Source: Actinomyces ruminis
GTDB taxonomy: Bacteria > Actinomycetota > Actinomycetes > Actinomycetales > Actinomycetaceae
DNA length: 64,000 nt
Reading direction: 5' to 3'
Assembly (NCBI RefSeq): GCF_002154335.2
Contig: NZ_MTPX02000068.1
Location: 1-64,000, forward strand
The position numbers were made by a program, and so were the translations under genes. This document shows positions 35,001 to 45,805 of the stretch, in pieces. The notes under the pieces were generated by a model. The model was given only the letters and a program-made list of their open reading frames with translations, was not told the DNA's origin and did no database searches. The number at the start of each line of letters is the position of its first letter. Position 1 is the stretch's first letter.

Positions 35001-38000
35001 CCCGACGTCGCCGAGGACGCCTACGACCTGGACATCGCCCTGGACACCCACTGGGACCACACCCCCGGCGGCGAGGCGATTCACGCCGTGCGGCGCCTGG
35101 TGGTGCCGCTGCGGCTGGCGCGTGCCTGGGACGGGGCCGCTCCTTTCGTCGACCCGGGCCGGATCAGTGAGACCATGAACGCGCTGCTGCGCGACACTGC
35201 AGGTGTCGGCGCCGTGTCCATCACCGGTGATGAGGTCGACCACCTGCCCGAGGTGGTGCCCGCCGTACCGGACGCCAAGGATGCCCTGGGCCGCCCGGCC
35301 CACCAGCCCTTCGGCACCGTGCACGCCCGCTTCACCCTGGGGGCGGGCCTGGGCGCGGACCACGCCGCCGTCACCGCCGACGCGCTGCCCACCTCGCTGG
35401 CGGCCGCGCCGCTGGTACCCGACGCCCTGCTCGGCCCCTGCTGGCCGGTGGTCTATGCCGCCCTGGGCAGCGTCGTCGAGGACGGCATGCCATTGATCGA
35501 GGGGCTGCTCGGCGCGGTGCACCTGGACCACACCATTGACCTGCGTCGCCCGCTGGCAGAGCTGGCCCGCCAGGCCGGCCCCGACCGGGTCATTCAGGCC
35601 GACGGATGGGTGGCCGGACTGGAGGAATCCAGCGCCGGCCGCGTGGTGGACGTGCGCCTGCAGCTGACCGACACCGCCGATGGCAGCCTGGTCGCGCTCA
35701 TGCGCGAGCGCTTCGCCATCCGCGGGCGTGCCTCCGGCACCTCCGTGCCTTCCGCGCCCGAGCAGGCCGGCGGCACCGAGCGTCAGACCGCGCCGGCGGC
35801 GCGCCGCCTACTGCGCCGCATCACCGTGACGGCGCCCAGCGACATGACGGCCTTCGCCCGGGTCACCGGCGACTTCAACCCCATTCACACCAGCTACCAC
35901 GCCGCAAAGGTCGCCGGCATGGACGCGCCGCTGGTGCACGGCATGTGGCTGTCCGCCACCGCCCAGCAGGCGGCCGCCGCCACCGCCACCGACGGCACCC
36001 ACCACGTGCTCGCCGGCTGGACCTACACCATGCTCGGCCCCGTCGAGCTCGGCGACCGGGTGCAGATCAGTGTGGAGCGCACCGGCCTGGTGGTCGGCGG
36101 CGGCCTGGTCCTGGAGGTCACCTGCCGCGTCGGCGACGAGGTGGTCTCCCGGGGCACCGCCGTCACCGAGCCGGAGCCGACCGCCTACGTCTACCCCGGT
36201 CAGGGCATTCAGGCCCGCGGCATGGGCCTGGACGAGATGCGCTCGTCCAAGGCGGCCCGCGAGGTGTGGGAGCGCGCCGACGCCCACACCCGCGCCGAGC
36301 TGGGCTTCTCCGTGATCTCCCTGGTGCGGGACAACCCCACCGAGATGACCGCCCGGGGCGTGACCTACCGGCACCCCGACGGGCTGCTCAACCTCACCCA
36401 GTTCACGCAGGTGGCCCTGGCCACCGTCGCCATGGCCACCACCGCCCGCATGGCGGAGGCCGGCGCCCTGGTGGAGTCCGCCGCCTTCGCCGGCCACTCC
36501 CTGGGCGAGTACACGGCCCTGAGTGCCTACGGGCGGGTCATGTCGGTGGAGACCACCATCTCCATCGTCTTCCAGCGCGGCTCCACCATGCACTCGCTGG
36601 TGCCGCGCGACTCCTCCGGCGCCTCCAACTACCGGATGGGGGCCCTGCGCCCCAACCAGGCCGGTATTGGCGCCGACGCCGTGGAGGACTATGTGCGCTC
36701 GGTGTCCGAGGAGTCCGGGGAGTTCCTGCAGATCGTCAACTACAACTTGGCGGGCGTGCAGTACGCCGTCGCCGGCACCATCAAGGGCCTGGAGGCGCTG
36801 GCCGCCGACGCCCGTGCCAAGGCGGCCGCCCGGGGCGGTAAGAACCCGTTCATGTACGTGCCCGGCATCGACGTGCCTTCCACTCCGAGGTGCTGCGCCC
36901 GGGCGTGCCCGAGTTCCGGGAGCGGCTGCTGACGCTGATCCCCACGGACCTGGATGTGGACCGCCTGGTGGGCCGGTACGTGCCCAACCTGGTGGCGCGT
37001 CCCTTCGCGCTGACCCGCGACTTCGCCCGCGCGATTCTTGACGTGGTGCCCTCCGAGCCGGTCCGCCAGATTCTGGACGACTGGGAGCAGTGGGCCGCCC
37101 GACCGGTCGAGCTCGGCCGCCAGTTGCTGGTGGAGCTGCTGGCCTGGCAGTTCGCCTCCCCGGTCCGCTGGATCGAGACGCAGGACGTACTGCTGGGCGC
37201 CCCGGAGCAGGGCGGCCTGGGCGTGGAGCACCTCGTCGAGGTCGGTCTAGCTGCCTCCCCGACGCTGGCCAACCTCGCCTCCCGCACGCTGGCGCTGCCG
37301 CAGCACGCCGGCCGTCACGTGGTGGTGCACAACGCCCGCCGCGATGAGGCGCGCGTGCTGGCAACCGACACCGACCCGGCCGCCGGCATCGAGGAGGAGT
37401 CCCTCGCCGAACCGGCCGTCGAGGCCGGCGCCGAGAGCACCGCGCGTCGGCGCGGACGCGGACGCGGCCACCCCGGTCTCCGCGCCGACTCCCGCCGAGG
37501 CGGCCCCCGCGGCCCCGGCCGCTCCCACCCCGGCCGCCTCCGGTCCGGTCGCGGACCTGTCCTTCGGTGCCACCGACGCGCTGACGGTGCTGCTAGCGCA
37601 CGCCGCCCGCATCCGCCCCGAGCAGATCGGCGCCACCGACACCACCGAGACGCTGACCAACGGCGTGTCCTCGCGCCGCAACCAGCTGCTCATGGACCTG
37701 GGCACCGAGCTGCAGCTGGCCAGCATTGACGGGGCCGCCGACGCCGACATGAACACCCTGGCCGGCATCGTCGCCAAGGGCGCCCCCGGCTACAAGCCCT
37801 TCGGTCCCGTGCTGGCCGACGCCACCCGCACCGGCCTGGGCCGCATCCTCGGCCCCTCCGGCGTGCGCGCCGGCCACATCGGTGAACGTGTGAAGGGCAC
37901 CTGGGGCCTGGGCGACGGCTGGGTCGCCCACGTGACCGCCGAACTGTTCCTGGGTACCCGCGAGGGCGCCTCCATGCGCGGTGAGGACCTGGCCACCCTG

Positions 38001-41000
38001 GGTTCCTCTGCGCCGCTGACCTCCGCCGGCGCCGTCGACGCCCTCATCGACGCCGCCGTGCAGGCGGTCGCCTCCGCCCACGGCGCGAGCGTGGCCATGC
38101 CGAGCGCCGGGGGAGCCGGGGGAGCGGTGGTCGATTCGGCCGCCCTGGACGCCTTCGCCGCTCAGGTCACCGGCACCGACGGGGTGCTGGCCACGACCGC
38201 CCGCACCCTGCTGGACGCCCTGGGCCTGGCCGACAAGGTGAACGTGCCCGCCGACGCCGCCGACGAGGCCGCTGCCACCCGCGCCGCACTCGCGGCCATC
38301 GACGCCGAGCTCGGCTCCGGCTGGGTCAAGTCCGTGACTCCCGCCTTCTCCGCCGACCGGGCCGTCCTCATCGACGACCGCTGGGCGTCGGCCCGTGACG
38401 ACCTGGCCCGCCTGGGCAACGGGGAGATGGGCCTCGAGCAGGCCACCGCCCTGCTGGATCCGCAGCGGTTCACCGGCCTGGGTTCCGCCGTGGCCGACCA
38501 GGCCGCCTGGTGGGGCCGGCAGCTGCGCGCCGCCGCCGCGGCCGGCACCGACACCGCGGACCTGGCCCGCCGTGCCGAGATCGCCGAGGCCATCGCCGCC
38601 ACGGCCGCCCAGAAGCCGGTCGCCGGCGCGGACTCCGTCCGCTGGGCGGACGACGTGGCCGTGGTCACCGGCGTGGCTCCTGGCTCGATAGCCGCGGCCG
38701 TCGTCGGCGAGCTGCTGGCCGGCGGAGCCACCGTCGTCGCCACCAGCTCCCGGCTGACCCACGAGCGACTGGACTTCGCCACCCGCCTGTACCGCGAGCA
38801 CGCCTCCGCCGGCGCCCGCCTGTGGATCGTGCCCGCCAACCTGGCCTCCTACCGGGACGTGGATGCCCTGGCCGACTGGATCGGCAACGACCAGACGGTC
38901 ACCTCCGGCGGCTCCACCAAGCTGGTCAAGGAGGCGCTGGTCCCGACGCTGCTGTTCCCCTTCGCCGCGCCGCGAGTGGTCGGCACCCTCGCCGACGCCG
39001 GACCCACCGCCGAGTCCCAGACCCGCCTGCTGCTGTGGAGCGTGGAGCGCAGTATCTCCGCCCTGTCCGCCATCGGCACCGACACGCATGTGGACCACCG
39101 GCTGCACGTGGTACTGCCGGGCTCACCCAACCGCGGCACCTTCGGCGGCGACGGCGCCTACGGCGAGGTCAAGTCCGCCCTGGACGCGGTGGTGAACCGG
39201 TGGCGCGCGGAGAAGAACTGGTCCGCGCGCGTAACCCTGGCCCACCCGCGCATCGGCTGGGTGCGTGGCACCGGCCTGATGGGCGGCAACGACCCGCTGG
39301 TGGCGGCCGTGGAGGCCGCCGGCGTGCGCACCTGGTCCACCCGGGAGATCGCCGCCGAACTCGTCGACCTGTGCACCACCGAGGTGCGCGGCCGCGCCGC
39401 CCAGGCGCCCGTCGAGGCCGACCTGACCGGCGGGCTCGGTGACGACGTCGACCTGGTGGCGCTGCGCGAGAGCGCCCGGGCCGCGGCCCCCGCGCCGCAG
39501 CCGGAGCCCGAGCCGCAGGCGACCATTAAGGCGCTGCCCACCCCGCAGGTGCCGACCCAGCCCACCGCCCCCGACTGGGGCGAGGTTGACGCCGACCTGG
39601 ATGACCTGGTCGTGGTGGTCTCCACCGGTGAGGTCTCCACGTGGGGCTCGGGCCGCACCCGCCGCGAGGCGGAGCTGGGCATGACCCGCGGCGACGACGT
39701 CGAACTGACCGCCGCCGGCGTGCTCGAGCTCGCCTGGGGCATGGGCCTGCTCACCTGGCAGGACAGCCCCAAGGCTGGCTGGTACGACACCGACGGGGAG
39801 TTCGTCGACGAGTCCGACATCTACGCCCGCTACCGCGACGAGGTCGTGGCCCGCTGCGGTATCCGCGAGTTCGTCGACGACGGCGTGATCGCCACCGAGG
39901 GCCCGGAGGAGGTCGCGGTCTACCTCGACCACGACATCACCCTGACCGTGGCCGACGAGGCGACCGCCCGCACCATCGCGGTGACCGACCCCGAGCACAC
40001 GCTGGTGGCCCCGGAGTTGGTTGACGGCACGCCCACGGGGGAGTGGACCGTCACCCGCCTGGCCGGCTCGCTGGCCCGCGTGCCGCGCCGCGCCACCCTC
40101 TCGCGCACGGTCGGCGGCCAGTTCCCGGTCGACTTCGACCCGGAGCGGTGGGGCATCCCCGCCTCCATGGCGCAGGGCATGGACACCATCGCCTCCTGGA
40201 ACCTGGTCACCGCGGTGGACGCCTTCCTGTCCGCCGGATTCTCTCCGGCCGAGCTGCTGGCGGCGGTGCACCCCTCCGACGTCGCCTCCACGCAGGGCAC
40301 CGGCTTCGGTGGCATGGAGTCCATGCGCAAGATGTTCGTGGGCCGGTTCCTGGATGAGGAGCGCCCCAGCGACATTCTGCAGGAGGCCCTGCCCAACGTG
40401 GTGGCCGCGCACGTGATGCAGTCCTACGTCGGCGGCTACGGCTCCATGGTGCAGCCGGTGTCGGCCTGCGCCACTGCCGCCGTGTCCATCGAGGAGGGCT
40501 GGGACAAGATCGCGCTCGGCAAGGCCGACGTGGTCGTGGCCGGCGCCATCGACGACATCTCGATCGAGTCGGTGGTCGGCTTCGGCAACATGAACGCCAC
40601 CGCCGAGGCGGAGGCCATGTACGCCAAGGGCATCTCCGCCCGCCACTTCTCCCGCGCCAACGACCGCCGCCGTGGCGGCTTCGTGGAGGCCGAGGGCGGC
40701 GGCACGGTGATCCTGGCGCGCGGCTCCGTGGCGGCCCGGCTGGGCCTGCCGGTGGCCGGCGTGATCGGGTTCGTCTCCTCCTACGCCGACGGCGCCCACA
40801 CCTCCATCCCCGCCCCCGGGCTGGGAGCGCTCGGCGCGGGCCGTGGCGGCAAGGACTCCCGCCTGGCTAAGGCCCTGGCGAAGTTGGGTGTGGAGGCCGA
40901 CGACATCGCCGTGGTCTCCAAGCACGACACCTCCACCGGTGCCAACGACCCCAACGAGTCCGAGCTGCACACCCGCCTGGCCCGCGCCCTCGGGCGCAGC

Positions 41001-41581
41001 GAGGGCAACCCGCTGGTGGCGGTCTCCCAGAAGACCATCACCGGACACGCCAAGGGCGGTGCCGCACTGTTCCAGGTGGCCGGGCTGGCCGAGATCCTGG
41101 CGACCGGCGTGGCCCCGGGTAACACCAGCCTGGACGTGGTGGACGCCCCGCTGGAGAAGGACGCCTTCTGGGTGTGGCCGCGCACCCCGATCCGCCTGGC
41201 GGGTCGCGGCGGGGCGAACGGCCGGGTCCCGGGCGCGGGCCCGGTGCGTGCCGGTCTGCTGACCAGCCTCGGCTTCGGGCATGTGTCCGGCCTGATCGCC
41301 TGGTGCACCCCGGCGCCTTCGAGGCGGCCCTGCGGGCGCAGGGCGGCCAGGAGGCCGTGGACGCCTGGGTGACCTCCGCCAACCGCCGCCTGGCAGCTGG
41401 CACCCGGCAGCGCCGGGCCGGCATGATCGGCCGCGCGCCGCTGTTCGAACAGATCGACGGCCGGCGCCTGGGTGAGGAGCGCAAGGGCCGCGACCCGCAC
41501 GAGGTCGAGGCCGCCATGCTGCTGGACCCGCAGGCCCGCCTGGGTGCCGACGGGATCTACCACACCGGCGAGCTCGCCTAA
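32035..41581 (+). CDS. fas: Type I fatty acid synthase (eight missing bases)
   Basis: About 3184 residues, the bacterial FAS-I layout in one chain. The acetyltransferase has GHSQG near residue 157. An enoyl reductase follows (LLAGMTPTTV to DGVCVGTAAM). A MaoC-type dehydratase has TGDFNPIHTSYHAA. The malonyl/palmitoyl transferase has AGHSLGEYTA. An ACP has GVSSRRNQLLMDLG with the phosphopantetheine Ser. A ketoreductase has VTGVAPGSIAAAVVGEL. The ketosynthase has SACATAA (Cys nucleophile), KHDTST and ITGHAKGGAA. Breaks are near 33012, 34364, 34393, 34434, 36883, 37440-37500 (two) and 41308. ATG 32035 is coupled to the carboxyltransferase; ATG 32101 is an alternative. Confidence 0.95.
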
Positions 41582-41585
41582 CCGT

Positions 41586-41631
41586 CGAGACCGGCACACG
41601 TAACACACCGAGGCCGGCACTAATGACGTGC
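41586..41631. repeat. Interspersed repeat, units of ~20 bp
   Basis: Units around CCGGCACACGTAACAC and GGCCGGCACTAATGACGTGC follow the fas stop. The reverse complement matches 7111-7156 at about 44 of 49 bases. A third, partial unit (GAAACCGGCAGAGG) runs to about 41646. Confidence 0.75.
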
Positions 41632-41644
41632 TGAAACCGGCAGA

Positions 41645-41684
41645 GGCGGTGGCCCCGGGAACTACGGTTCCCGGGGCCACCGCC
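41645..41684 (+). terminator. Strong terminator after fas
   Basis: An 18-bp perfect stem, including GGTGGCCCCGGGAAC (41648-41662) and GTTCCCGGGGCCACC (41667-41681), closes on a TACG tetraloop. There is no T-tract. It ends the carboxylase-fas operon. Confidence 0.85.
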
Positions 41685-41903
41685 CCGTCGGGCTCATCTC
41701 GGGGTCGTCGGCGCGAATGTGTGCGCGGCTCGGACATATCGCGACCCGTAAGCTGGTTCGGCCAGCCCATTCTTTACAGGGGGCGGGGATTCTTCTGGGC
41801 GTCCGGTCTTTGCGGACTCCCGGAGCCTTCCTTGGGACCGGGACTGGAGCCTCACCGTGCGGTGTGTTTCCCACGGGGGCGTGCTCGTGGTGGTCTGTGT
41901 ATT
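41685..41903. other. Intergenic, no gene seen
   Basis: No reading frame with recognisable protein features and no clear stem-loop was found. Base composition is less GC-rich than the genes around it. TTGACA at 41902-41907 runs into the first unit of the repeat array and could be a -35 box, but no -10 is evident. Confidence 0.4.
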
Positions 41904-42077
41904 GACAGTTCGTACCTTTGGTCGACGGTTCGCACCTTTGCACCGACGATTCGTACTTTTATGCGATGGTTCGGCACCTAGATGTACGTACCGTCGTCAG
42001 ACAGTACGAATCGCCGACCAGAAGGTACGAACCGTCACAAGATGTGCCGAATCAACGGTCAGAATGCACGAACCCTC
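41904..42077. repeat. Array of ~20-bp units: four direct copies then about five inverted
   Basis: Direct units start at 41904, 41924, 41945 and 41965 (GACAGTTCGTACCTTTG, GACGGTTCGCACCTTTG, GACGATTCGTACTTTTA, GATGGTTCGGCACCTAG). The strand then flips: units ending near 41995, 42018, 42036, 42060 and 42077 read like GAAGGTACGAACCGTC. The period is 18-21 bp, about two helical turns. Units vary at several positions, unlike CRISPR repeats, and there are no spacers. The core AGGTACGAACC matches that of the shorter arrays at 8659 and 53607. Confidence 0.85.
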
Positions 42078-42523
42078 ACACGAAGGCACTGCGTTGTTTC
42101 CACAGCTTTGGGAGCTTTGAGGTCATGGCTTCTAGGATGCCGGGGCACCTATCATTGCCTGAATCGTCTACCGACTGGGCAAAAAAAGATCGAGGACGCG
42201 TGGTAGAGCCTCTGCCTGGCACGCCCGGCCAGTACTTGCCCGCCACTTCTCTGCCCCGGAAACATACCAGCAGCCACCACGCCCCGCCCACAGCGCCTAC
42301 ACCGTCACTAGAGGGAGCTCTCACGGGAATTGCCGCCACACTACGAGACCCACCACCCGACCAGGTCGGGGGCCGCACCCCTCTTGACGACGGATCCCAA
42401 CAGCACGGGGCACCGCGTCCAAGCCCCCGGCGCGCGTTTGACATTCCGGACACGCAGGCCATCCGTCGGCCCGTCACACCCGCCGGCACGAATAGCCGTG
42501 AAAAGCCGACTTAGGATTGAGCG
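42078..42523. other. Intergenic, no gene recognised
   Basis: A frame open from 41918 to 42514 runs through the repeat array and has no recognisable domain, so it was not called a gene. An isolated TTGACA at 42438-42443 has no matching -10. The -10 box of the next gene lies at 42512-42517. Confidence 0.4.
42512..42517 (+). promoter_or_regulatory. Leaderless -10 element (GNAT gene)
   Basis: TAGGAT ends exactly 6 nt before ATG 42524. No Shine-Dalgarno sequence is present. Confidence 0.6.
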
Positions 42524-43092
42524 ATGAGCAAGGCCAGCCGGGCCGCGTACCGATGCGAAGACTGCTTGTTCACGGTGCGTCCCATGCGAGCCTCAGACGC
42601 CGGTGCAGCCACAGGAGTGTGGTATCGCGCCTGGTGCGACACCTACGTCCACCCCGAAGGGGCCACCCGCCAGTGGGTCGATGAGATCTGGGCGCCTCGC
42701 TCAGCGACGAAGGCATCGCCCGCCTGGCACAGGACGTGGTTTCCGGGGACCAGGGCACGTACATGGTTGCCGAGTGCCGTAATGGCGACGTCATCGGAGT
42801 GGCGGTGGCACAGGGTGCGCAGGCCGAGCGTCAGTCCCTCAAGGCCCTTTACGTAGATGCCGCGTTCCGGTCCCACGGGGTCGGCAGCGCGTTGGCCCGG
42901 ACGGCCTTGACGGGCTTGGACCCTGCCCGGCCGGTCGACCTGGAAGTTGCCCGCTTCAACCGTGGGGCGCAGCGCTTCTACGCTCGACTCGGATTCCAAG
43001 CAGTTCTCGGCTCGGACGCGCTGTGGCGGGGCGTGCTCCCCGTAGTCACCATGCGCCGACCCGCCGGATGGTGCGAGACACTGAAGCCATGA
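42524..43092 (+). CDS. GNAT-family N-acetyltransferase (one frame break)
   Basis: About 189 residues after one base is restored near 42691 (GCG-CCTCG). The acetyl-CoA-binding motif A is readable as ALYVDAAFRSHGVGSALART; later FNRGAQRFYARLGF is the typical GNAT C-terminal helix and strand. An N-terminal FTVRPMRASDAGA begins the fold. The substrate is unknown. The stop overlaps the acpS start (ATGA), so the two are coupled. Confidence 0.82.
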
Positions 43093-43580
43093 GCCAACCC
43101 AGTCTGCCCGAAGTCCCGGAAGTCAAGGGCGTGCTCGGCGTCGGCATCGACCTCGTGCACATACCCGGCCTGTCCGAACAGTTGGACCAGCCGGGCACCG
43201 TCTTCGCCGAACGGGCCTTCACCGCCCGTGAACGGCGTGACGCCGCCCGCCGCGCCGACGCCACCGGCTCTCTCGAGGCCGACCACCTGGCCGGGCGCTG
43301 GGCCGCGAAGGAGGCCTTCATCAAGGCCTGGTCGGCGGCTGCCAACACCCGCGCCGGGCATGCCGTCGCCCCGCGGCTCTCGCCAGAGGCGGTCGACTGG
43401 CGTGAGATCGAGCTGATCGGTGACCGTTGGGGACGCCCGTCGCTGCGCCTGACCGGCACCGTTGCCGACGCCGTCACCGCCAGCCTGGGTGAGGGTGCCG
43501 CCGCCTCGAGGCGCTGGCCCGTCTCCGTGACCCACGACGGCGACTGGGCGGCCGCCGTCGTGCTGTACATCGGCTCCTGA
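43089..43580 (+). CDS. acpS: Holo-[acyl-carrier-protein] synthase
   Basis: 163 residues. Magnesium-binding motif GVGIDLVHIP (D21) and the second signature GRWAAKEAFIKAW match AcpS. It transfers 4'-phosphopantetheine from CoA to a Ser of ACP; the nearest ACP is the internal domain of the FAS encoded about 1.5 kb upstream, which fits its FAS-dedicated role in other FAS-I bacteria. The frame is intact. Confidence 0.93.
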   Translation: MSQPSLPEVPEVKGVLGVGIDLVHIPGLSEQLDQPGTVFAERAFTARERRDAARRADATGSLEADHLAGRWAAKEAFIKAWSAAANTRAGHAVAPRLSPEAVDWREIELIGDRWGRPSLRLTGTVADAVTASLGEGAAASRRWPVSVTHDGDWAAAVVLYIGS

Positions 43581-43651
43581 CCAAGTTCCTGAGCACACCT
43601 TACGGGTCTCGGCAACCGGCCGTCCGTATCAAACCGGCCGCCGATTACCGC

Positions 43652-43666
43652 CCGATCAGTGATCGG
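43652..43666. promoter_or_regulatory. Palindromic operator candidate at dhaK
   Basis: CCGATCAGTGATCGG is a perfect 7-bp-arm palindrome centred about 25 bp upstream of the -10 box, where a repressor would block the -35 region of the dha promoter. No dha regulator gene is adjacent. Confidence 0.55.
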
Positions 43667-43680
43667 CGCCTCATTCGCGG

Positions 43681-43686
43681 TACAGT
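43681..43686 (+). promoter_or_regulatory. Leaderless -10 element (dhaK)
   Basis: TACAGT ends exactly 6 nt before ATG 43693; there is no Shine-Dalgarno sequence. Confidence 0.65.
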
Positions 43687-43692
43687 TCTGCT

Positions 43693-44696
43693 ATGAAAAA
43701 GCTAATCAACTCCGTCGACGGGGTGGTGACCGACGCACTGGCCGGTATGGCCGCGGCGCACCCCGACAGCCTCAGGGTCGATGTGGCACAGCACATCGTC
43801 TATCGCGCCACCCCCAAGGATGAGGCAAGGTCGCCATCGTCTCCGGCGGCGGCAGCGGCCACGAGCCGCTCCACGGCGGCTTCGTCGGCACCGGCATGCT
43901 CGACGCCGCCTGCGCCGGCGAGATCTTCACCTCGCCCGTTCCGGACCAGGTCTCTGCCGCGACCGCCGCCGTGGACCGGGGCGCAGGCGTGCTGCACATC
44001 GTCAAGAACTACACCGGCGACGTCATGAACTTCGACATGGCCGCGGAGATGGTCGCCGCCGAGTCCGGCATCGAGGTCGCCACCGTCGTCACCGCCGACG
44101 ACGTCGCCGTGGAGGACTCCCTGTACACCGCGGGCCGCCGCGGCGTGGGCGTAACCGTGATCGTGGAGAAGATCGCCGGCGCCGCCGCCGAGGAGGGGCG
44201 TTCGCTCGCCGAGGTCGCCGCCGTCGCCAAGCGCACCTCCGAGGCCGGCCGCTCCATGGGCGTGGCCCTGACCTCCTGCACCGTCCCCGCCAACGGCAAG
44301 CCCTCCTTCGACCTGCCCGAGGACGAGATCGAGATCGGCATCGGTATTCACGGCGAGCCCGGCCGACACCGCGAGAAGATTGCGCCGGCCTCCGAGATCG
44401 CCGCGCGTCTGGCCGAGCCCATCCTGGCGGAGCTGCCCGCCGGCGACGGGCACGGCGTGATCGCCTTCCTCAACGGCATGGGCGCCAGCCCGCTGCTGGA
44501 GCTGTACCTGATGTACGGCGAGGTCGCCAAGATCCTGGACCGGGCCGGCATCAAGGTCGAGCGCTCCCTGGTGGGTAACTACATCACCAGCCTGGACATG
44601 GCGGGCTGCTCCCTGACGCTGGTGCGTGCCGACGAGGAGATGCTGCGCCTGTGGGATGCCCCGGTGAACACGCCCGGCCTGCGTTGGGGGGTATGA
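43693..44696 (+). CDS. dhaK: Dihydroxyacetone kinase subunit DhaK (one frame break)
   Basis: About 334 residues with one base missing near 43829 (GAGG-CAAG). [16 protein letters not shown] binds substrate; the His that covalently holds dihydroxyacetone lies in [10 protein letters not shown]. It is the substrate-binding subunit of the PTS-dependent kinase, which makes dihydroxyacetone phosphate. It is first in a dhaK-dhaL-dhaM operon with a leaderless promoter and a palindrome just upstream. Confidence 0.94.
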
Positions 44697-44700
44697 GCGC

Positions 44701-45382
44701 ATGACGACGTCAACCGCACAGACCCCGTCCGCCCCCCTGACGGCGCTGGCCGCGGCCGATGCGGCCGCCTGGATCCGGCGCGCTGATCAGCTCATCTCCG
44801 CCCACGCCGACGAGCTCACCGCGCTGGACGCCGCCATTGGCGACGCCGACCACGGCGCCAACATGAAGCGCGGCTTGAACGCCGCCGTCGAGGCGCTGCC
44901 CGAGCAGCCGGACGCCCCGGCGTCCGTCCTCAAGCAGACCGCGATGGCCCTCATCTCCAAGGTCGGGGGTGCGGCCGGTCCTCTGTACGGCACGTTCTTC
45001 CTGCGCATGTCCACCGCCTGCGCCAAGCATGAGACCATCGACGCCGCCATTCTGGTCGACGCCGTGGAGGCCGGCATCGGCGGCATCGTCCAGCGAGGCA
45101 ACGCCGAGGCGGGGGACAAGACCATGCTGGACGCCTGGTACCCGGCGCTGGAGGCACTACGCGCCGGCACGGACGGCGCAACTTTCGCGGATGCGGTCAG
45201 TTCCGCCGCGGACGCCGCCGCTGCCGGCCGGGATGCCACCGAGCCGATGCTGGCGAAGAAGGGGCGCGCCTCCTACCTGGGGGAGCGGTCCATCGGCATA
45301 TCGACCGGGTGCCGCCTCCACCGCTCTGATTGTGCGGGCGCTCGCCGACGTCGTCTCCGGCCAGACGGCGGACGCCGCATGA
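44701..45382 (+). CDS. dhaL: Dihydroxyacetone kinase ADP-binding subunit DhaL (two frame breaks)
   Basis: About 227 residues. The nucleotide/Mg-binding Asp cluster is in LDAAIGDADHGANM (D43, D48, D50), and GGAAGPLYGTFFLRM follows. Bases are missing near 45298 (GGC-ATATC) and 45306 (GAC-CGGGT), restoring the GHIDPGAAST end. DhaL carries ADP that DhaM re-phosphorylates. The stop overlaps the dhaM start (ATGA). Confidence 0.93.
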
Positions 45383-45798
45383 CGGGCATCGTCATCGTCT
45401 CCCATTCACGTCCGCTCGCCGACGCCGCCCTTGCCCTCGCCAAGGGGCTGATCCCGGGACTGGATGCACCCGTGGAGGTGGCGGCGGGTCTGCCCGATGG
45501 CACCCTCGGTACGGACGCCACCGAGATCATGGCGGCGATCGAGCGCGCCGACGACGGCGTCGGGGTGCTGGTCCTGGCGGACCTGGGCAGCGGCGTACTC
45601 AGCGCGCAGATGGCTCTGGAACTCCTGGACCCGGACCTGGCCGAGCGCGTGCGCCTATCCGGCGGCGCGCTGGTGGAGGGGCTGGTCGCCGCCTACGCGG
45701 CGGCGGGCACCGGCAAGGACCTGGATGCGGTACAGGCGGACGCCGATGCCGCCGCGTCACTTAAACTGCGGCAGGTTGCAGGCCCCCCGCCCCCGTAG
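45379..45798 (+). CDS. dhaM: PTS-dependent dihydroxyacetone kinase phosphotransferase DhaM
   Basis: 139 residues, a single EIIA-Man-like domain with the phospho-accepting His at residue 9 (GIVIVSHS) and VLADLGSG. It lacks the HPr and EI-like domains fused to E. coli DhaM, so phosphate must come from general EI and HPr encoded elsewhere. ATG 45379 overlaps the dhaL stop; the frame is intact. Confidence 0.9.
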   Translation: MTGIVIVSHSRPLADAALALAKGLIPGLDAPVEVAAGLPDGTLGTDATEIMAAIERADDGVGVLVLADLGSGVLSAQMALELLDPDLAERVRLSGGALVEGLVAAYAAAGTGKDLDAVQADADAAASLKLRQVAGPPPP

Positions 45799-45805
45799 GA
45801 GAACC

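Noticed and set aside
41904-42077. CRISPR array
   Set aside because: Units are 20 bp, vary in sequence, reverse orientation halfway, have no unique spacers, and no cas genes are present.
41918-42514. 198-codon plus-strand frame after fas
   Set aside because: Its first third is the repeat array itself and the rest has no recognisable motif, start signal or codon bias like the neighbours.
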